Source: SURF-32 sp964648365 (GTDB lineage: Bacteria > Planctomycetota > Phycisphaerae > UBA1845). Taken from it: DNA of 8,648 nucleotides. Shown piece by piece: positions 5,010 to 8,648 of the stretch. A program made the translations under genes and the position numbers. Where the stretch lies: the NCBI GenBank assembly GCA_964648365.1, contig CAZYLK010000225.1:1-8648 (forward strand). The letters run 5' to 3'. The first letter of the stretch is position 1. Each line of letters opens with the position of its first letter. The notes under the pieces were generated by a model. That model worked only from the letters and a program-made list of their open reading frames with translations, did no database searches and was not told where the DNA came from.

Positions 5010-6632
5010 ATGCGGATCCAACTGACCGACGCCAAAGCCGATTCCACCCGCCAGTTCGAGTACCACGACGCGGCCGTGTCGATCGGTTCGGATAGTGCCA
5101 ATCTGCTGCAACTGCCCAGCATGGACATCCCCGCGTATCTGGCCATGCTGATGCCCTCCAAGCAGAGCGGCGCCGAGGTCTGGACGTACGTCCCCGTCGA
5201 TCCGGCGGGCGGCGCCACCATCGACGAGGCCCGCATCGAAGGCCCGCACGTCATCGAGGAAGGCGACGAGATCAAGGTCGACCGCTTCGTGCTCCGCTTC
5301 GAGCTGGAGGCGGATGTCGAGGTCGAACTGCCGGAAGCGGGCAACGTCGATGAACTGCTGAAGATCAAGCAGTACCCGCTGCCCCCGCGTGCGGAGACCA
5401 TGCGGGCGGAATCGTACATCCAGATTCCGCTGCACCGCTTCACGCCTCTGACCGCCTTCCTGATGCAGGTGCCGGGCCTGACGGATTTTGTCCGCCTGCT
5501 GGAGGTCACGCTCCATTCGCTGCGTGAGCAGCTCGGCGCCCGGCGCGTCTGGATGGGCATCCGCCGCACGACGACCGGCCGGCTCGAATTCGTCGACGGG
5601 CGCACCGTCGAGGGCAAGCATCCGGGCGAGCCGCCGATGCTGGAGACGTTCAGCTACCGCTGCCTCTCGCGCCGCCAATACATCCGCATTCCGCGGCCGA
5701 CCGACACGTCGCTGCGTTCCCAGATGGCCATACCCATCACCGGCGTGCACGGAACGTACGGCCTGATCTACGCCGATACCGCTCGGGGCGAGCATCGGCT
5801 GGACGCGGTCGACATGGACGTGATGACCGTGGTGGCATCCGCGATGGCGATTCAGATCGAAACGATCGCCGGCGGCCAGCAAGCGCACCAGGGGAAAGTG
5901 GAAGAGGGCAAAGGGGCATTCCTCCGCGAGGTACAGAGCCGGCTGGATCCGACGAACGTACCGGTCTGGCCGCAGCTTCAGATCGCCGCGTACGCCAGGC
6001 CGGGCACGGAGCGCACGGGCGACATCTACGACATGACCCGGCTGCCCAACGGCCTGGCCAGCATCATGCTCGGTCGCGTAACCGCGGAAGCCACACGGGC
6101 GGCCATGGCCATGATCGAAATACGCAGCGCCTTCCGGATCGCCTCGCTCCACGCCGACCCCGCCCACATCCAGCTCAAGGCGCTGAACTGGCTGCTGCAC
6201 GACGACCGCGTGCCGTGCCGCTTCGACGGCGTCATTCTGGTGATCAACCCGAAATCCGGAGCGGTCGAGTACGCGACCGCCGGGGACGCCGACGCCGTCG
6301 TCATCACGGGGGCGGGCGAGGGGCAGCCGCTGGGTGGAAAGCCCAACCCGCCGGTGGGTCCACAGAAGTCGGCTTCGTTCGAGCGGCACTCGCTGCGCAT
6401 TCCGGAGGGCGCCTCCCTCGTTCTCTTCAGCCCCGGCTGCGCCAGCGCCCGCAGTGTTGAGGGCGACGTTCTCGGACGCGAGCGGTTTGTCGAAGCCCTG
6501 TGCGACGGCTTCGGCCTGACCGCCGCCCGGGCGCTGGACGGCGTACTCTCCGACCTGCAAGGATTTGTAAAGAGTGGCGAGGCGCCGGACGATATCACGA
6601 TACTCTATATGCACCGCGTCACCGCATCGTAA
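5010..6632 (+). CDS. FHA-GAF-PP2C (SpoIIE-type) regulatory protein with degenerate active-site residues
   Basis: The 540-aa cytoplasmic protein has a recognisable order: FHA-like domain (about 3-99), GAF domain (about 155-287), a short linker (about 288-318) and a SpoIIE/RsbU-type PP2C domain (about 320-536). In active relatives such a protein would dephosphorylate a partner in a partner-switching pathway, with GAF sensing a signal. Here key residues are missing. The FHA 'GR...SRxH' signature reads GSD (26-28) and IPAYLA (40-45). The PP2C keeps the first Asp (RTGDIYD, D338) and the final DDIT (527-530), but the second metal Asp is Arg356 (GRV for GDV) and the 'TDG' motif reads SPG (474-476). 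AGH has become AGD (424-426). Loss of two of four metal ligands predicts a pseudophosphatase or scaffold. Start choice is uncertain: ATG 5010 fits the first FHA strand but lacks a clear Shine-Dalgarno; ATG 4956 is an in-frame alternative. It is divergent from mqnD. Confidence 0.82.
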   Translation: MRIQLTDAKADSTRQFEYHDAAVSIGSDSANLLQLPSMDIPAYLAMLMPSKQSGAEVWTYVPVDPAGGATIDEARIEGPHVIEEGDEIKVDRFVLRFELEADVEVELPEAGNVDELLKIKQYPLPPRAETMRAESYIQIPLHRFTPLTAFLMQVPGLTDFVRLLEVTLHSLREQLGARRVWMGIRRTTTGRLEFVDGRTVEGKHPGEPPMLETFSYRCLSRRQYIRIPRPTDTSLRSQMAIPITGVHGTYGLIYADTARGEHRLDAVDMDVMTVVASAMAIQIETIAGGQQAHQGKVEEGKGAFLREVQSRLDPTNVPVWPQLQIAAYARPGTERTGDIYDMTRLPNGLASIMLGRVTAEATRAAMAMIEIRSAFRIASLHADPAHIQLKALNWLLHDDRVPCRFDGVILVINPKSGAVEYATAGDADAVVITGAGEGQPLGGKPNPPVGPQKSASFERHSLRIPEGASLVLFSPGCASARSVEGDVLGRERFVEALCDGFGLTAARALDGVLSDLQGFVKSGEAPDDITILYMHRVTAS

Positions 6633-6671
6633 CATCGCGAGCAGACGCCCGTCGTCCTGGTAGAGGCTGAG

Positions 6672-6700
6672 TTGTCGGCCTCCTGGCCGCGCCGTATAGT
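6672..6700 (+). promoter_or_regulatory. Sigma-70-type promoter for the CAP lipoprotein gene, with a dyad in its spacer
   Basis: TTGTCG (6672-6677, 4/6 to TTGACA) and TATAGT (6695-6700, 5/6 to TATAAT) are separated by exactly 17 nt. Transcription would start near 6707 and give a leader of about 85 nt. The perfect inverted repeat CGGCC-TCCT-GGCCG (6676-6689) overlaps the end of the -35 box and the spacer, a position suited to a repressor operator or a leftover structure of the preceding gene's 3' end. This is the best promoter match in the window and the only candidate I see for this gene. Confidence 0.5.
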
Positions 6701-6779
6701 ATCCAATGGACTGCTCCGGGCGGCGCGTCCGGTTTTGTTGCTCGCCCCGCAGTTCGGGTCGGCTGGGATCGCAGGTTTC

Positions 6780-6786
6780 GAGGGGG
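6780..6786 (+). promoter_or_regulatory. Shine-Dalgarno deciding a TTG start for the CAP lipoprotein
   Basis: GAGGGGG at 6780-6786 lies 6 nt before TTG at 6793-6795. The signal peptide begins exactly at that TTG, so the site favours it over the in-frame ATG at 6706, which would sit at the predicted transcription start. Confidence 0.6.
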
Positions 6787-6792
6787 TTTCAA

Positions 6793-7368
6793 TTGCAGCA
6801 CCGATGGGCAAGGCTGGCGACGCTCGCGATGCCGTTGGCGCTGTCCGGCTGCGCGCTCAACGAGGCGCCGACCGAGGTCGATGACGGCCGCCTGGCGCGA
6901 CTCGCCGAGGTGGCTTCCGCGTCGAACCGCTGCCTCACCCCCGAGGACGAAGTTGCCCTGGCCGATGAATTATTCAACCAGATCAACCAGGCTCGGACCG
7001 TGGCGGGGTTGCCGCCCGTGCGTCGAGCGGCGCTGCTCGATCGGGTGGCCGGCGACTACGCCTGCCGGATGGTCCGGGAGCGCTTTTTTGCCCATCTCGA
7101 CCCGACCGACGGGGCCGGCCCGGGCCAGCGCGCCATGAACGCCGGCTATCGCTTCTACGCCGTCGGCGAGAATCTGGCTGCAGGTCAGCAGTCCGCGGAA
7201 GACGCGATGGCCGCCTGGATGGCCAGCGCGACTCATCGCGAGATCATCCTCGGCCCCAACTGGACCGAGGTCGGCATCGGCGTCCGCGTCGGCGGGCCCT
7301 ACCGGACCTACTGGGTGCAGGAGTTCGGCGAGCCGGTAGACGAAGCGCTCGCCCTCGCCGGCGGTTAG
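6793..7368 (+). CDS. CAP/SCP-domain lipoprotein (YkwD-like)
   Basis: The 191-aa precursor has a short basic N-terminus, a hydrophobic stretch (8-17) and a perfect lipobox LSGC (17-20). It should therefore be exported, lipid-modified on Cys20 and membrane-anchored. The CAP domain (about 52-181) shows the family signatures: NQARTVAGLPPV (65-76), FFAHLDPTDG (98-107, His101), VGENLAAG (124-131, Glu126), AWMASATHRE (141-150, His148), the NWTEVGIGV strand (156-164) and YWVQEFG (173-179). His101, Glu126 and His148 match the conserved His/Glu cluster of the CAP cavity. Bacterial CAP proteins have poorly defined roles; proposals include proteolysis, lipid binding and cell-wall association. Cys47 and Cys91 might form a disulfide. 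The start is TTG 6793, chosen from the signal peptide and Shine-Dalgarno; starting at ATG 6706 would bury the signal peptide behind 29 residues. The gene follows the FHA-GAF-PP2C gene by 160 bp and has its own promoter. Confidence 0.9.
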   Translation: MQHRWARLATLAMPLALSGCALNEAPTEVDDGRLARLAEVASASNRCLTPEDEVALADELFNQINQARTVAGLPPVRRAALLDRVAGDYACRMVRERFFAHLDPTDGAGPGQRAMNAGYRFYAVGENLAAGQQSAEDAMAAWMASATHREIILGPNWTEVGIGVRVGGPYRTYWVQEFGEPVDEALALAGG

Positions 7369-7467
7369 TGCCCCGCGGCACGCCCGGTGCCGCCGTCCTC
7401 CCTCGCGTATCGCCGCGCCGACCCCCCTTCGAGTCTGCCCCACACAGAGGATGCGCCGTTGCGCCGG

Positions 7468-7489
7468 CCACCCCCGCGGCCGCGGGTGG
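7468..7489. repeat. GC-rich palindromic element after the CAP gene
   Basis: CCACCC (7468-7473) and GGGTGG (7484-7489) flank a self-complementary CCGCGGCCGC core. It sits 100 bp past the CAP gene stop, in the 286-bp gap before fumarase. No T-run follows. The rest of that gap holds nothing recognisable apart from the candidate promoter at 7576-7604. Confidence 0.3.
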
Positions 7490-7575
7490 AACCTCGCACC
7501 AGTTCATCGAGCGGCCTCCGCGCGTGGCCCCGGCCGGTGTGCCACTCCGACGGCGACCGGCGTGGTCGTGTAAAC

Positions 7576-7604
7576 TTGCGCGATCCCCGCCGGCGCGTTA
7601 GGAT
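7576..7604 (+). promoter_or_regulatory. Candidate promoter for the fumarase gene
   Basis: TTGCGC (7576-7581, 3/6 to TTGACA) and TAGGAT (7599-7604, 4/6 to TATAAT) are separated by 17 nt. Transcription would start near 7611, giving a leader of about 44 nt before the ATG at 7655. The match is modest, but position and spacing are suitable. Confidence 0.33.
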
Positions 7605-7654
7605 GACCCGACCGGAGAGGTTGATTTCCGCTTGCGGCATGGAGCCATACTCGA

Positions 7655-8648
7655 ATGGAAACCCGAATCGAACGCGACAGCATGGGAGACATGACCGTCC
7701 CGGCGACGGCCTACTGGGGCGCACAGACGCAACGGGCCGTGCTCAACTTTCCGATCAGCGGCTACCGCCTGCCGAGGCCGTTCGTGCGGGCGATGGGCCT
7801 GATCAAACGGGCCGCGGCCAAGGCCAACCAGGATCTGGGCAAGCTGGACGGCAAGACCGCCGACCTCATCCGCCGCGCGGCCGACGAGGTCATCAACGGT
7901 ACGCTGGACGACCACTTCGTGCTGGATGTCTTCCAGACCGGCAGCGGCACCAGCACCAACATGAACGCCAACGAGGTCATCTCGAACCGGGCCATCGAAC
8001 TGGCCGGCGGGAAGATCGGCTCGCGCGACCCGGTCCACCCGAATGACCACGTCAACATGGGCCAGTCGTCGAACGACGTCATTCCGACGGCCATCCACGT
8101 GGCCGCAGCCGAGGCGATCTGGCGCGAACTGATCCCGGCGCTGACGGACCTGGCCGGGCAGCTCAAGGCCAAGGCCGCGGCATTCGACGAAATTGTCAAG
8201 ATCGGCCGGACGCACCTGCAGGATGCCACGCCCGTGCGGCTGGGGCAGGAGTTCGCCGGGTACGCCCGGCAGGCGGAACTGGCCGGACTGCGCGCGAATA
8301 AGGCGGTGCGAGCGCTGCGCGAATTGCCGATCGGCGGCACGGCCGTGGGAACGGGGATCAACACGCATCCCGAGTTCGCCGCCCGCGTCTGCACCGAGCT
8401 GTCGACCGCCACCGGCATCGAGTTTGTCGAGGCGGAAGATCACTTCGAGGCCCAGGCGGCCAAGGACGCGGTGTGCGAGGTCAGCGGCCAACTCAAAACG
8501 ATCGCCGTGGGGCTGGCCAAGATCGCCAACGACATCCGCCTGCTGGGCAGCGGCCCGCGCTGCGGCATCGGCGAGATCGCCCTGCCCTCGACGCAGCCGG
8601 GCAGCAGCATCATGCCCGGCAAGGTCAACCCGGTGATGTGCGAGATGG
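7655..8648 (+). CDS. fumC: Class II fumarate hydratase, 3' part beyond the window
   Basis: The first 331 residues of an expected 460 or so are present; the frame is still open at the window edge. Fumarase C interconverts fumarate and L-malate in the TCA cycle as a cytoplasmic homotetramer, without an iron-sulfur cluster. Signatures are TGSGTSTNMN (95-104), HPNDHVNMGQSSNDVIPTA (about 128-146), GRTHLQDATP (184-193, with catalytic-site His187), GTGINTHPEFA and the fumarate-lyase signature GSSIMPGKVNP (316-326, with the mobile-loop catalytic Ser at 317/318). Residue numbers fall within one or two of those in E. coli FumC. NTHPEF and GSSIMPGK (not GSSIMPAK) favour fumarase over aspartase. The start ATG 7655 has GGAG 10 nt upstream; the ATG at 7639 is out of frame. 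A candidate promoter lies about 50 nt upstream. Direct co-transcription with the CAP gene is unlikely given the 286-bp gap. Confidence 0.95.
   Translation, partial: METRIERDSMGDMTVPATAYWGAQTQRAVLNFPISGYRLPRPFVRAMGLIKRAAAKANQDLGKLDGKTADLIRRAADEVINGTLDDHFVLDVFQTGSGTSTNMNANEVISNRAIELAGGKIGSRDPVHPNDHVNMGQSSNDVIPTAIHVAAAEAIWRELIPALTDLAGQLKAKAAAFDEIVKIGRTHLQDATPVRLGQEFAGYARQAELAGLRANKAVRALRELPIGGTAVGTGINTHPEFAARVCTELSTATGIEFVEAEDHFEAQAAKDAVCEVSGQLKTIAVGLAKIANDIRLLGSGPRCGIGEIALPSTQPGSSIMPGKVNPVMCEM

Noticed and set aside
4839..6635. A 598-codon open frame on the minus strand opposite the FHA-GAF-PP2C gene
   Set aside because: Its translation is rich in Arg, Gly, Val, Asp and His with no recognised domain, as expected for the antisense shadow of a GC-rich gene. 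The plus strand carries clear GAF and PP2C patterns.
6706..6792. ATG 6706 as start of the CAP lipoprotein
   Set aside because: It coincides with the predicted transcription start and would put 29 residues before the lipoprotein signal. The TTG at 6793 has a better ribosome binding site.
7598..8491. A 297-codon minus-strand frame opposite the fumarase gene
   Set aside because: The plus strand encodes an unmistakable class II fumarase with all signatures in order, so the opposite frame is a shadow.
7655..8648. Aspartate ammonia-lyase as the identity of the last gene
   Set aside because: The GSSIMPGK, NTHPEF and GRTHLQDATP sequences and the residue spacing fit fumarase C. Aspartases usually carry GSSIMPAKVNP.

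Overview
The window is a high-GC stretch of bacterial chromosome. It most likely comes from a planctomycete of the Phycisphaerae type. That placement is an inference from three traits: a secreted protein built of alternating NxxGxxxF and PxPxGG repeats that ends in a dockerin-like calcium-binding tail, the futalosine menaquinone gene mqnD, and an FHA-GAF-PP2C signalling protein. No phage, transposon, CRISPR array, tRNA or rRNA is visible. It looks like ordinary chromosomal sequence with small transcription units.

Layout: (1) 64-1683, minus: a secreted seven-repeat protein, probably a beta-propeller, with a dockerin-like end. (2) 1841-2701, minus: a stand-alone protein of four CBS domains, upstream of gene 1 on the same strand. 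(3) 2702-3229: a 528-bp non-coding region between divergent genes, holding a 34-bp tandem duplication, a 10-bp tandem duplication and a strong hairpin. (4) 3230-3970, plus: a soluble family 2 glycosyltransferase of the polyprenyl-phosphate mannosyltransferase type, starting at TTG behind a perfect Shine-Dalgarno. (5) 4004-4858, minus: MqnD, convergent with the glycosyltransferase. (6) 5010-6632, plus and divergent from mqnD: an FHA-GAF-PP2C (SpoIIE-type) protein whose FHA and phosphatase signature residues are largely lost. (7) 6793-7368, plus: a CAP/SCP-domain lipoprotein, also with a TTG start, behind the best promoter in the window. (8) 7655 to the window end, plus: class II fumarase, cut by the window edge after 331 residues.

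The genes do not form one pathway. MqnD (menaquinone synthesis) and fumarase (TCA cycle or fumarate metabolism) both serve central or respiratory metabolism. The CAP lipoprotein and the repeat protein belong to the envelope or exterior. The glycosyltransferase probably loads a lipid carrier for glycan synthesis. The tetra-CBS and FHA-GAF-PP2C proteins are regulatory. The most noteworthy item is the FHA-GAF-PP2C protein, which looks like a pseudophosphatase with a degenerate phosphopeptide-reading domain. Next are the repeat-bearing intergenic region and the regular seven-unit repeat architecture of gene 1. I found no clear new multi-gene system.
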